From the NCBI GenBank assembly GCA_027627225.1, contig CM051024.1:83066204-83130203 (forward strand): 64,000 nt of DNA, given 5' to 3'. This document shows, one piece after another, positions 49,005 through 62,654 of the stretch. Below the pieces are notes generated by a model. The model made no database searches and had not been told where the DNA came from. It saw only the letters and a program-made list of their open reading frames with translations. The DNA is from Congeria kusceri (lineage: Eukaryota > Mollusca > Bivalvia > Myida > Dreissenidae). Both the position numbers and the translations under genes were made by a program. Within the stretch, counting starts at the first letter, position 1, and every line of letters begins with the position of its first letter.

Positions 49005-49674
49005 GTGAGTCAATTATTGGTCATTATTAAAACATTTATGTGAGTAAACGTTTGCCAACAATATTATACAACAATTTGATTGTTATCTTTGTTATGGGTG
49101 ACCTTGATTTGCAAGAGTTATAAAAGTAATATATTTGTCCGATGAAAACAGATCGCAAGTCATTAGAACTACAACGCCAACAAGAATCTCCGAAATACAG
49201 GTGAACTTACTATAAAGAAAAATGGAGAAAATGTATAACATCATCAGATGCAGTCAGTACGTTCTCAAACAACTTGTTTATCATTGAAAAGCCATAGTGT
49301 TGAGGAAAGATACCTCGTTTAGCATAACTATCTAAATAGCTGCTAAAATGCCCTGTCTTAAAAGGTTTGTAATTATTTTAATCATACAGACCTGTCTGTT
49401 CCTGAAAATCTGTCCATTGGTTCGTATAAACTCCATTTTGCATCTACTGCAATGACTCTTCCAACCTGCCGACAACTTTTTATTCTGATATTAAATTAAT
49501 TATTTTATTTTTGTTAACATTCGTTTATTAACTGCCAACAGTGACGGATATCATCGGTGTATACTGTGTAAAGTGTATTGTGCCTTAGGTGTATTGTTAT
49601 GTTAATTATAAAACTATAAATATAATTACAAGATTAACAACAATTATCAAGATAAGTGTTGTATATGCTTGTAG

Positions 49675-50785
49675 CACTAGCGCAGCGAATGAAGTTCTTG
49701 ATACGCTCAAAACTGTCAAGGCTGACTACAAGCAGCTGCAGAGAAGTTTGGAGCAACACATTGGAGATATTAATATGAAAATGTAAGTATTGTGTGTTTT
49801 TTTATTTTACATGTTATTTCAAAAAGCACAAAGGAGTTTTTATTTGAAAATGTTTATTTCAATTCACATATTTGAGGAAACTTTGCGAGTATCAAGTTGA
49901 GAACGAACAGCTTCGTGTTGAAGAGGTCAGTGTACTTAACCAAGAAATCCAACACAACCTCGAGACCCTCGAACAAACAACGCTGAAAATCTTGTAAGAA
50001 TATTATATTGTTTCAATCATATTATGTTTGTGCTGTGTCTTTAATTAAGACTTTGTATTAACGTAAAATAACGTTATTTTCGTAAATGAGGATTAAAGTC
50101 TTTACATTCAACATTTTAGAGAAGAGAGCGTGACAAGGTTTTCAATGCAAACATACCAACATATTGTTGAGATGAATAATTTAAAAGCTAAAACTGAACG
50201 ACTGGAATTTCATCTAAACCGCACCAATAACACCCTGCAAGGAAACTGGTACGGACGTTGTTCAATATATTGTCCTTTGTACAGTATGATCGTAAAAACA
50301 AAAATGAGCCTGTAGTGATCAATTTGTAACAACATGAATAAGGCAGGATTTCCAATAAAGTCCTCAAATGTACATATGTTTTCTATTGTCCTGTAGAACA
50401 AAATGAATTATCCGATATAACTTCTTCAATACACATTGTACATGTAATACGATGAAATCAACAACATAAAATAATAACATGTTCGTACTATAACTAGAAT
50501 TTATTTTGATAACTATATACTCGTTATTATATTGGCAGTCATTGTGAATGTAACAAAACATATGTTTCTGCAGTTCATAACAAATGCGTGTTAAGCAACC
50601 GTTCTAAAATATTTGGTCACATGTGTATTGTTTTCTATGGCGCTGAAAAGTAACAACGTTTGCCTTCCTATTTATAACAGGAATACAATTAACGACATCC
50701 AAGAGAAAATGGATCAACAACAGGCATTGGTTGATGACATTACAGCTAATTATAAATATTTCAATGACCGCTGGAAAACATTATT
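49675..50785 (+). pseudogene. Gene B exons 6-9: second module
   Basis: Lengths are 108, 117, 129 and 105 nt, all phase 2. Exon 8 lacks four codons relative to A but keeps LEFHLNR and NTLQGNW. Exon 9 ends DRWKTLL, aligning with DRVKTYL of exon 5 and showing the internal module repeat even more clearly than in A. The exon 7 acceptor (ATATTTGAG) is weak. The intron after exon 8 is 432 bp against 3.6 kb in A. Confidence 0.75.
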
Positions 50786-51061
50786 GTAAGTTGTCTTCTT
50801 TTGAAATTTGATAGTTTGCAATAAGTCATTGGAATAACATGCCAATACAGTGATTTACAAATAACTTACCAAATAAGTTGTGGAAGCGTTATTTCTACAT
50901 TTTAATTATGTGTATTGTGTGTTAAAATGGTTTTCGTATGTGTCTTGTAATGAAGATCAATATTATTCCTGTATGGAAATAATATTGGAAAATATAGCTT
51001 TACATGCATATGCGTACCGATGCCATTTCTATTGTGTTTTTAATTATCTTTTTTTTCTCAG

Positions 51062-52969
51062 AATGACGGTTCAAACAGAACGATTTAACGCCATACATTT
51101 TATTTCACGGGAAGTTGACGAACGTCTAAAACAGTGCGTATCATTACAAACCTTACCTTGTTTGAGAATGAGAAACTATTGAATTATTATAATGTTCTAG
51201 TTTTATTGTCTACCTGTTATGAATATAAATTTTCATTGTAGCGAACGACTGAAAGCAAAACTTGAAATGTATTGCCAACACTGTTCCGAGACAGAAAATC
51301 GTCTGACAAAGGAAATACAAGACATTCAGGCGGAAAAACGTACACTGCAGGAGCACAACAAACAACTCAAAAGGAAAACGTGAGTTTATTCGTTGCTTAA
51401 AGTGCTTACGCTAATGAAATGAGAGCGTCAAACATAATTTGAAAGATCACACATGAAATGTAGCACAACGCCGGATTAGTACGATTAATATTATATGACA
51501 TGCACTAACATCTTTAAACATGTTTACATAACAATGCAGTCCATTAATTTTACGCACTGTCAATCAGAATAAAGAGCTCCTGTAAAGAATTACTCAGAGT
51601 TTCTATGATTCTCGCTTCAGAATATTTTCGGCATATATAAATATGTTCAAATATCAAACTTTGCTCATGATAGGGTCGATTGTATGCAATATTTGTAGTC
51701 GTTTTTTTTATCTCGTGGAATTAATTCTAGAGAACATTGAATATTAAAAAAATCCTATAAATATACGGTTCAGTGTTTCATGCATTGTGCTGTGTTTTGT
51801 CAACCACTGTCAGTGTTACTTGTATGGGTAGTAAGCTGAGGAACTGATCAAACTACATAAACAATCCTAGACACAATGACACATGAAAGGTTCTTTAGAA
51901 TGCATTTTTTGCAAATATAAATGTTTTATATATTGCAATAGATCGGGTTCAATGGAATGGGTCAGCGAATTGCAAAACGAGTAAGTATTGTAATCGAACA
52001 ATTCAATGTAACATTGTCATCTCTAACCAGTTGATCTCACACTTGGCAAAATATAGATGTTACAAGCAGCAAATATAGTTTAATGTATATTTTTGCATAA
52101 TGGTCAAAATAATGCATCCATATAAAGTTGAAATAGCACAAACGTCTATCAGTAAATATTGACCAGACATAATCAAACTTTAGTATATATACTCATAGTT
52201 ATTATTGGTTTATGATTTTGAATGTTGATGCACTTTATTCTGTATTGGAATAATGTGGCTGGTTGATTAATGTCCATGAATAATGTGGAATTATTATATT
52301 TCTAGCGAGGTTAATTCGTTTCTCTTTAAATGAAGTACTATTTCTTTGCCATCATAGCCATGTAATGTTTTGTCATGTTTCCTGATCTATTCTTATATTA
52401 ACTGATTATAAACCACGTTTATCCTGAAATAAATGGTAAATAAGTTATTTCACGCAGATATTGGTGTGTAATTTGTTTTAAATACAGCGGATATTTTCAG
52501 ACTGGACAAGGAAATGGCAAAGCGAGATGCGTATGAGAGCCTTTTGGAACAAAGACTCGGGTATGACATTATTGTCAAAAAATGTTTGGACATACGAAAG
52601 AGCATATTGACACATTTCTTTATCTATTTTATTGATTTGTTTTCACTTTAACCGCAACATACCAAGCATGTTATATATTAATTATTGCAACTTGCGACGT
52701 GGTTCGTGAAAATCAAACACTAATGACTACGCATACAAATATTGTTTTGTATTCATGCTACATATACATGTAACATATTTGATTTAATTGCGCATATTGC
52801 GGTTATAGTATAAAACTGCCCGTATTATACGGCTCATTTTATAGTTAACTACTTGCTTAAATATTAAATAAGTCAAAATATGTGTACATGGTTGTGCAAC
52901 TTTCAGTAAAACACATCATGTCGTTCAGACCATCGACGAATATGAGGACAGCAGATATGACGAATACAT
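51062..52969 (+). pseudogene. Gene B exons 10-14
   Basis: Exons of 72, 138, 39, 60 and 63 nt are all phase 2. Exon 12 gives SGSMEWVSELQNE. Exon 13 is three codons shorter than in A. Exon 14 gives QTIDEYEDSRYDEY. The donor of exon 10 is GTGCGT and of exon 11 GTGAGT. No disabling change is seen in these five exons. Confidence 0.75.
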
Positions 52970-53469
52970 GTAAGTGTTTATTTTGGTCGTTATGGAAATA
53001 ATTTAGTTCAATATGTTAAATATACATATTAATAGGACAAACCAGAAATTGAGATTTGAGAGAGTACACGTCATGACATTTCAACCCGTAAGCAAGATTT
53101 TATATAAGCAGGTTGTTTTTTGAAAATTATATAGTCTGTTTGTGTGAACTTTTGCAAAAAATTTATTTCCATTATGTTTCGCATTGTAATTATAAGTTCG
53201 TGTTCCTGAATAAAAACTTTATTGAATGAGTAATACTTATATTGTAGATACACTGTACATGGTTATCACATTTTATACCAGTTTATTAAACTCGTCAGGG
53301 AAATTCGTTAGGAAAGGCTCGCATACTTACACAATTCCTGAAGTCGTTTAATAAAATATGGTATCTATAAAATGACAACTCGTGTCAGATCCTATATATG
53401 TCTACTATGACTTTCGCAAAAAAATTAGGTTCGGTTAGTAATGAATTCTATTTTTCACACTGTATTCAG

Positions 53470-53674
53470 GAAAAGTATTCTTGAATGGAAAGCCGAAGAC
53501 GACCGTTTATTGAAATTAAGCGAACTGCTTAAACAAGACTTTCTTACGTTGTCGACATGTTCACTGTTAAAGTCTTTACGTTGGGTCTAAGGGACTCTCA
53601 ATAAAACTCCATCAAACTGCAATTACGCTGACGACTTCAAACGCATGTGTGAAGTTATTGAAAAGGCTTGTGAG
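53470..53674 (+). pseudogene. Gene B exon 15 with TAA
   Basis: The length is exactly that of A exon 15 (205 nt), with the same phase change. SLRWV is followed by TAA (53588-53590) where A has GAA (Glu); downstream NKTPSNCNYADDFKRMC is still conserved. The exon cannot be skipped alone without a shift, but loss of exons 15+16+17 (330 nt) would keep the frame. Confidence 0.8.
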
Positions 53675-54064
53675 GTAAACATACATATTTTCTGAAAATA
53701 ATGCAATATTTAATTTTGATATAACCTTATTTTTTTATTAACGTAATGCAATGTGTACAGTTATAATCATACACTGTGATTTATGTTAAATGTTGTATTT
53801 AGGATTGACCTGAACAAGAGAACACATGTTTGAAATAATTGATTTAGAGTTTAAAAGTATGTGCAGATGAATAATAAGTACATAATGATTTATTGTTGCT
53901 GTTCAATTTGATTTTAGTACTATATTAACAAATATGTTTTGTCATAAATGTATGATTATTGTCTAGACTAAATTTAAACTCTGTACTTGTTAATTACAAA
54001 TACCAAATTAAACCCAACGGCAAAATAACAAAAAGTAAATATGGCTGTTGTTTTCATTGCTTAG

Positions 54065-54145
54065 GGAGATAACTCTAGAATAAACCAGGAATTTGTGTTT
54101 CATCGGATAAGAACGGAAACAAAACCACCCTCACAAGAGTGTGCG
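54065..54145 (+). pseudogene. Gene B exon 16, lengthened by donor loss
   Basis: The acceptor TTGCTTAG matches that of A. Where A has ACG|GTAAGA, B has CGGATAAGA, so the GT donor is gone. The frame stays open for 13 more codons to GCG|GTATGT at 54146, still phase 0, giving 81 nt in place of 42. Confidence 0.6.
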
Positions 54146-54382
54146 GTATGTATGTGAATATAAATATGATACTTTCATAATATATCAGTCGTAAATCTGA
54201 GACCAAAACGAATTAAACAAATTAAACTCATCACATATTGTATTGCATTAACGGTAGTAATTTTTTGCACCATTGTGTTTGATAATACATTTTGAAAACA
54301 AGAAACGTAGAAATTCCACGAAAACCAAATGTATCGAACGAAATGCATTAAAGTCAGCACAAAAATATAATTTTTAGTAATG

Positions 54383-54967
54383 GTGACCTAAACCTTGACC
54401 CCACCAACCCCATATGCAATCTCAAGCGAGGGCTAGATATATATTATCTACATATGAAGTGTCATTAATATAACTCAATATCTTCTCAAGATATTGAGTG
54501 AAAACTGCTTGTCTATTTTTATTAACCGTGACCTTGACCTCGACCCCACTCACTCCATTTGCAATCCCACGCGAGGTCTAGATATAAGGTATCCGTGTAA
54601 TAAGTTCCATCAAAATATCTCATTGCGTTCTCAAGTTATTGAACGGAACCCGTTTTTCTAATTTTAGTAACAGTGACCTTGACCTTGATTGCACCCACCT
54701 CATACGCAATCCCAAGCGAGGTCTTAATTTAAAATATCTGTATATTAAATTTTATTAAAATATCACAACGCGTTCTCAACTCATTGAGTTGAAATCGTTT
54801 TTCTAGTTTTAGTAACAGTGAGCTTGACCTTGATCCTACCCATCTCATATGCAATCCTAAGCGAAGTCTTGATATAAGGTATCTATGTACTATTTTTCAT
54901 GAAAATCTCTTAATGCGTTCTCAAATTATTGAGCGGAAACCGTTTTTCTATTTTTATTAACACTGAC
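54383..54967. repeat. Four tandem units (135-155 bp) with TGACCTTGACCT cores
   Basis: Units start at 54383, 54538, 54673 and 54828. Each has GTGACCTTGACCT-like text, then CA(T/C)(A/T)(T/C)GCAATC(C/T)(C/T)A, then GCGAGGTCT, then TTCTCAA-x2-(T/C)ATTGA and CGTTTTTCTA. The reverse strand of the core reads TCAAGGTCA. Inside gene B intron 16, inverted relative to the array at 1830-2135. Confidence 0.85.
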
Positions 54968-55948
54968 CTAAAGTCATGTACAATAGCGGTGTACGCAAGA
55001 AATTATTATATATAGTTAAGGATAAACCGCTGGCAAAATAGCACATTTTTACACTTCTGTAGTCAATGTTTGATGCTGATGTTAGCTTGTTTTATAGTGG
55101 CGGGTTCTTTATTTAAGAATTTTTTTTCGCATTATCGTTGTTTATCGGCCAATAAACAACGATATGCAGTTTAATGCGTAGGAATTAAAACACGGGGGCT
55201 TTAGAGTATTATGTTAGAATATATGATAACCCAACGGTGTTAAACGACAAAGGTTGTTATAAAATCGATATATGTAATAAAGAAGCAAATACAAATATCC
55301 CGTATAGAATATTTAATTATTTTATTTTCAACTTATTGCGTACAACTATTTGTGATTTTAAGAATTCAACGTATATTATAATGTTTCTTATTAAGTGTTA
55401 TTAAATAACAGTGCATGTGATTTCACGTGTAATCTGATCCAGCCTTCACGTATAAGTACACGAGAAAAGAAAAGGTCAAGCTGTGTATAATAAACAGTTA
55501 ATTTCTGTTATACAGAACACTCATTTCTGTTAATATGCCAGTATTTAAATATTTTCTAGTGATTCACGTGTCTAATAATTAAATTCAGTTTTCTTCAGAA
55601 AAAAACAAAAACCATGTTTGTTTACGTCGGAGTTTTACACAAACTGTTGTGACTGTTGGTCTTATGAAATTTTGCAACAATTGTGTTTATATAATACTGC
55701 ACATGTGTTTAATAAACAATTCTTAAAAAACATGCATTTTTAATACAACTGTTACATTTATCAAAATTTATAAATCACACGAGGCGTATCGTGGTAAAAA
55801 CCGGACATATTGCAGTCCGCACTGGCTAAACCGGGAAGACACTTTCTGCCTTCAGTGGATTTATGTTTAGAAGAGACTTCCTTGAAACAGAAAAATTCGA
55901 TAAAATCGGAAAGTGTCGGCCTGGATTATGTTTATTATGCGTAAATAG
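54968..55948 (+). other. Gene B intron 16, remainder
   Basis: No exon is seen. AT-rich sequence with a short inverted text around 55132-55165 (CGTTGTTTATCGGCCAATAAACAACG), a 12-bp-arm hairpin. Confidence 0.45.
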
Positions 55949-57894
55949 GTGGAAGACGTGGCTGGTGCAAGTATCGGACAAGACGACCCTGGGTAATTAT
56001 GCAGTTCTATTACAGTACTCGTAGCTTCTGATGCTTTAATCGGCCTATATCAAATTGAAGCAAATATCGATAGCTTCAATGTTTTTTTGCATATATATCT
56101 TGTGTAAATTGTATGGCATGTATTATATTACGTATAATGCAAGAAAAGTTCTCAGACATTGCGACAATATAATTTCATAAGAATGCAATCGTTATGGAAC
56201 TAAACATGGTTTTAATAATAATGTCTAATTGTTAATATTGAAAACCATGGAAACGAAAGTTTGTGACTTGATACATATATTTAATATTTACTATTATTCC
56301 TGGCATTACCTTGTATTATACTGACTTCAAAATCTACGTAAATCATATTTTAACATACTTTGAGTGGTACTCAAATACATGACACTTGAAAGTATATTTT
56401 TTCATATCCTATTCGAATCTTAGTTCTTAATACAAAACACTATTAATCTGTAAATATTTTATATCCTTATTCATCAGGTTACAGAAAATAGAAAAGGCTG
56501 TAGACATGTGGATTATAAAGATGGCTTATTTTTCATTTTTGAGTCAAAATGGAAAGAGGTAAATACCCTAATTTATTGCATACATTTAACACTTCTAACT
56601 TATAAAATCGTCGAGTCTGCTGCGCTTTTACACTTCTTCCTGATTACAAATCAAATATATGTAACTCCATGTAACTGACTTTTTGGCTACATTTCCAACC
56701 GCTACTTAGTAAATTGACTACGTAGTAACCCGTTGGAATATCGTTTATGAAAATAAAGATCAACATGGTTTGGATATATGACAAGTATTTTATTAAGTTT
56801 ACTATTCTTCGTTTTATTATATTATTTTTTATACATTACACCTTCACCGGATTCATTAACGGATGGATAAAAAAATACTTCTTTTGGAAGATTTTACTAT
56901 TTTATGTTCAACTTATTGCGTTTTGCTATTTAGGTTGCGTTATAGTTGCGAACAACAGAATGCACGCACAATGGCGTTAATTTATTTATACATGTATGTG
57001 CGAAAACTTATTTTCAGCGATGTTGACGAAAGACATTTGAGGGATTACAACGAGGCCGCTGAAGAAGTTATGTCGTAGGTTAACACAATTATCTAACATG
57101 ATAATTTAAAGATTGTATATTCGGAATGCGTATTCCAATATTGGCTTGCTAATAAATTACGGAAATATGAAAAACGGTGTATTAACTTGAAATCAGTTAT
57201 GTGTATACGATGAAGACACTGGTCTGCTAGAAAAATAATCGACATTTGTTATGAAATAAAATTATATAATTATGCATTTGGCAGCTGTTTATTTTTTGTT
57301 AATTAATAATGAGCATATTAGTATAAACGTTGTTTTTATCAACTTGGTGAAATTCAAACTTCTTTGGGCTTTTCTGTGATTATATTATTTGTAAAACCGA
57401 AAATATTGCAGACTGCTTCGAGTCAACTTTGAGTCATACTTTGGCGTAATGGCGGGAAGTACAAAGCTACAGCTTCGTTTTAAAACCGCTCACATGTAAG
57501 TCGCATACAAAGGTCATTAAAACAGAATGTACGTTTATTATAGATGCAATTTTAAATATTTCTTTTTTTGTAAAAATATAATAAAATATTATATGAGATT
57601 CATTCATTAGAATATTACAAACTACATGTAATTTATCAACTTATTTCGGTTTGTTGTTGTCATCATATTAGACCAACATTGCATCGGGTATATTAACAAC
57701 CATGTTTCACAGCAGGTACAAACGCATCTTAACTTGAATATCAAAGTTGTATAATCAGAAACATAAACTAATTGTCTAAGCATTCTTTAATATTCATCAA
57801 ACGGGTGCCATATATTTATCTCTTAACAAAATGCACGTTTTATTTTTTGCAGATGGAACATTATGGCTGATAACTTTCAGCACTGGGCTACTAA
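55949..57894 (+). pseudogene. Gene B exons 17-21: conserved helical domain
   Basis: Exons of 44, 81, 57, 84 and 42 nt. Residues: QKIEKAVDMWIIKMAYFSF (exon 18), DVDERHLRDYNEAAEEVM (exon 19), NFESYFG then FKTAH (exon 20), IWNIMADNFQHWATK (exon 21). Same phases as A and no disabling change. The uniform conservation here while other exons carry stops is unexpected for an old pseudogene. Confidence 0.75.
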
Positions 57895-58577
57895 GTATGT
57901 TGATATATCTATATAGTTAATGTTTTGATAAGCATGTAACACAAATAACATTGTTCGTAACCCTTAAAATCATAACAAATTCGAAATGAAATATATACTT
58001 ATTATTACAGATAATGTAACTATTGTGTATATAAAGGCAATATTATGCAACGAAATAACATTGATGATGTAAAATATTAGCCATATACTAAATATAAATG
58101 TAGCATTTCGACGTATGTATTCACAACACTACATGACATTATTTATATGTACATATGTATTCATATATGCATTATGTATATATGCCTCGTAGCGCTATTA
58201 TTATTCTCTTTTTCGTGGGGTAAAATAGTTTGGACTTATAACTTTGCAAAGGTTTAGTTTTCATGTTTGAAGTCAGTTACCACCGTCGTATGAAATTTTT
58301 TGCGCCTCTTACTTCACTTCCAATTTAACATTGTTGAAAAGTATTGAGATGTATCTTCAGTGTGTGCTAAAATAGTATTATCTTTTACTTTTCTACAAGT
58401 AAGATGCTCTAAGATATATTACTACGACACTTTGGCAATAAATATTCTCACAGTCTAACACTTATTAATAAAAGCGTATCGTAAAAAGCTTTCTGTTTCT
58501 GTAGTTTTTGTTGTGAATATATGTATGTGTATTTTTGTTTAATAAAAGACGATTTGTAGTTTTGTGTTTATTTTCAG
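57895..58577 (+). other. Gene B intron before the microexon
   Basis: I looked for equivalents of A microexons 22 and 23 (15 nt between AG and GT in phase 2) and found none. Confidence 0.5.
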
Positions 58578-58592
58578 GAACTGTACATATTG
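58578..58592 (+). pseudogene. Gene B microexon (15 nt)
   Basis: TTTATTTTCAG precedes and GTAAGT follows G-AAC-TGT-ACA-TAT-TG: K-N-C-T-Y and a split Trp, equal to A microexon 24. The ORF-rich stretch after it (58782-59674) is intron and has no support as coding apart from exon 23 at 59574. Confidence 0.75.
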
Positions 58593-59573
58593 GTAAGTAA
58601 ACAACACAAGTATTATGCACCAATTCGCGTTTGGCTGAAATAATGTTAGGGCACTTACAAGTTAAGCAACAGAAGTTATTTTATATAGTAGAATGTTTAT
58701 CAGAACGTTAAAAAATCATGATAGTACGTTACAGAAAAGATGAGCATTATTTTTAATGGACTGAAAGTTACACTTTAATGTATGCCTACAGATATTCTAA
58801 CTAAAATACAGGTATATTTTCGGCATTTAATGCAACCGGTCAGATATAATTTCAGTATTAAATTTTCAGAAAGTGAAACCGAAATCCGTATTCAAGGGCT
58901 GAAAAAAACGGAATACTTTTCAGTTCGTTTGGTGAAGTTTATTTCAGTAACTCTCCGAACGATTTTCAATAAACATTTCAGCAAAGTTTGTTTGTACTTC
59001 ACATACTGTTTATGTTCCGTAACATTGTTTTTGTATACTAGGTTACGCGTGTGTGGTATATTCTACGAACAACTCGCAACTGTAATGCACGATTATTGTA
59101 ATACACAGTTACACATATTTAATTTCATAATAAGCCATACTTATTACAAAGGGTGTACGATTTTCTGTGCGCCTTAACAACTATGTATAATGACGTCATT
59201 ATTTGCCGACAATAATTAGTCCGGCTTATATTTAATTGAAAAACTATCAAGTAGCATAATACGGAATAATCTTTTGTGTCTAGTTGTATTTTACCGATTG
59301 ATAAATCATGTATTTCGTTAAGAATGCTTACAGGTATATAATAAAGAATGTAATTTGTTCTTGTATTTTGTAAATAAGTATGTGTTGTTATATTGGAACC
59401 ATTGAATCTTGACAACCTTTGTCATTCAAATGGTAGTTCGTATGGGAATGTAGACTGTTTTCTGCATAAATCCACAACTATCCAAAACCAAATGACAAAC
59501 TGTTGGAGGTACAATTGGTATTTAGTGCATGTCATTGAAGACGGTGAATTATTAACACTATTTTCCTTTGCAG

Positions 59574-62500
59574 GAACCTTGGTGAATTTTTGGCGGACAA
59601 ATTACGGTACATGCAATTTTCTATGTTTGTTTGTTTTTTCTATCAGTGAATGGTGTCATAAACGGAAATTGTAAACATTACGGTGTTCAATATGTTTTAA
59701 GACATGTATTCCTAGAAAATAAAGTAAACGCTCTGAATTATTTTTTGTTCATTACGTAGATGTAAGATAAGTGGAACGGTCAAAATGAGAAAATTCATAA
59801 TAACTAATGCTATGAGTATGGTAATCAACCAATCTCAAAAATAGCTGATGTCTGACTCTTGTATAGTATTGCTTTTACTGCATACACTTGCATTTAAGAT
59901 TAAGATGACATTCGTCGAATGCTGTCAACATTATTTGGTATTATTTAGCAATAAACCACCAAAATATAAATTGTCGAAATTACTCGCAGGCTGTTATCTT
60001 ATTTGCTAATGTAAGAGTATTATTCATGCTCAGATGCGAACATGTTTGTTGTTGACAAGTATTACATTTGTTTGTGATAAAACCATGTACTGGTGCTTGT
60101 AAAATTATTGAATTCTAAACAATATTCATTGATATTTCATGTTTTCACTGCTTCAATTTCTTCGTTCCGTTGTGAGTTTATAAACATATGTCCACAATGC
60201 TACGTAATTCAACATGACCAAGCAAAAGGTTACAGAATGATATGTTTGCTATTTTTGTATATTTGATGGCAATAGGCGCCTCGAGATCGAGTCTCCTCGA
60301 GCATATGTGAGAACCATCAAAAATGAATTACAAATGATAGCCGATCGACTGAGAAAATGTGATGAACAGTTTGGCAATAGGTATGTATATGCATGTAGAG
60401 GTTATTGTTAAACAAAGGTGTACCTACTTCTCAAAATGTTGTATGTTTTTACGAAATGTTAAAATGTCACGTGTTTTAGAATAAGCGTCATTAACGTTCA
60501 TTATAACTAATATCAATTTAAGATATGTTGAATTACATTTAATAGACTGCGGCTTTAAAATGTTTTGATTTATTTAGAGGGTGTTACCATCACAAGTTCA
60601 CAAAAGAACTGACGCATAAGTTAAATGTTCATGTAAATTGTTCAACTATACATTGATCAGAAGTTACATAGTACATTTTATGGTATTTGATTATGCATAA
60701 CAAACACTGGTTAAAAGCCGGTTAAAAGACCCGAACTAAATCGTTTGTATATAGACTAAATCAAACCAGCTAAACGGAAACTATGATGTTCTCATGCAAG
60801 TAAACATACACATGTTTGAATATGCAGCATAACAGACGATAGTGGTTTTATGCTAATTAAAATATGTATAAATACCAAAAATGCGAAATTAAAGGTGTCA
60901 GGGTAAAATTTTACCCTGTGCTATAAGTAATGTTTCTACTTATACAAAATCGTCCAGATCATGTACTTACATTTGAATGCATTATTAATAAAAATAGTTG
61001 AACTGCAAACATGTGTTTTTACAATGAGTATCTTGCTACAGAATTACGTACAGCTTAAAAATCAGGCTTTTAACATATTTCAATATAGATGGAAACATCA
61101 AGAAAGTAAATAAAGTGTTTAACATTTATATGGAATATGTATATAACATTCCAAAGATATGTTTATAGTGTGGGTTAAGAATTAATATCGGGCATTCAAT
61201 ATATACACTTTTTACATTAATCATCTTATATTTAACTGTATTTACCTATTTCGTTCACGGATAGGAGGATTATGTGCATCCAGTTTTTACGGATACGTTC
61301 TAAGGAAACACTTGTGATAATGTCTATATTTCTTTAAAATGTAGAATAATTTCCCCAAAAAGGAATTTACCCATTTATTGATGAAAAAGCTATTTTGGCT
61401 AGCGAAAGTACACAAACAATTTAGAACGATAACAATTGCAGCCGAATACACTTTTGTTTGAGGCATTTGTTACATGTCATAAAACAAAACAATGTAACAT
61501 ATATTTATTTATTTTGCTTGGAGAACCAGTGATATATGAAACAATATTTGACACATCTTATTTTTCCTTATTTAACATACATACACAAAAAATACACATA
61601 CTCCTTTTATAGGAGACAATTTTAATTGGTCATTCTGAGTTTGGTTAGTTTGACCTTTTGAGGAGCTTTCACTAGTTATGAATTGAAAGCGGAAACGTTA
61701 CGCGCTAATTTTCGAAACGAATTTTATGTAAAATACCTTTCTACAAATGGCAGTTGTTTGTTTATATCTCAACGTATAAATACTATTTTGTTTGCTAATG
61801 TTTACTACCTTCAGTGGCTTCGTCATTAAAATACGAATGTTGATGTTTACTTTTACAGCTCACACTATCAAAATTGTGTTGTGCTAAGAGCTAGTTATAA
61901 CGACGCATATTTGAAAAAAGTTAAAGGGTAAGTATTTGAGTATATGTACCGAACACCATCTTCAACACATTAATATAAATGTAATTACCCAATTCAAAAT
62001 GAAGTCAATATTATTTTTAATTTCAGGACACCGACCCAAAATAGCTTACATTAAACATAAAATTTAACGTTTAAGAAACGTGTTGTCCGTATAATTACTT
62101 AAACTTATATTTTACGTTTAATTGATATTTACTTTTCGTTTATTAACTGTTATTTGCTTGTCGTAAAATTTCAAATCTGCCTAATCTATCTTTTATTTTC
62201 GGCATTTCAAATAATAAATATCGATTAGCATGTTCTTTGTAATACATCTAGATATTTAATTGTAGCATAACATTGTTTCTTATAACTATCGATGGGAAGT
62301 CGTGCCACAAACTAACAAATAACTGCGTGTACAATAAGGTATTCATGGCGTTGTCATTGTATCAACGATTGTAAATAAATCATTTGTTGAAAAGCATCCA
62401 CAACTTTTTCGATAATGGTTTGATAAGGTTTAACGGCCAAATGTATGCTAGTTTGTTTCCAGTACATGGGTATACTTAATCTGTACTTATAGACAGATAT

Positions 62501-62654
62501 GGAATCTACTATATAACCACAAAAGTGCCTTTAAAAAATGGAACAAAATGCTTGGTGGATTTATTTGACATTTTGAAATGTATGTATTTGTTTGTTTACA
62601 GTTGCAGCCACGAACACATTTCAGATGAGCTGGAACAACTGAAGACACATCCAG
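59574..62654 (+). pseudogene. Gene B exons 23-26 (equivalents of A exons 25-27 and 29)
   Basis: Exons are 59574-59606 (33 nt), 60276-60380 (105 nt), 61859-61927 (69 nt) and 62602-62654 (53 nt). They give NLGEFLADKLR, then IADRLRKCDEQFG, then HYQNCVVLRASYNDAYLKKV plus KG, then CSHEHISDELEQLKTHP. There is no equivalent of A exon 28 in the 61928-62601 intron. The last of these exons is two codons longer than in A. Confidence 0.75.

Noticed and set aside
58782..59177. 131-codon open frame in gene B
   Set aside because: Located inside the intron between the microexon and exon 23; no counterpart in A and low-complexity Phe/Tyr/Cys content typical of AT-rich noise.
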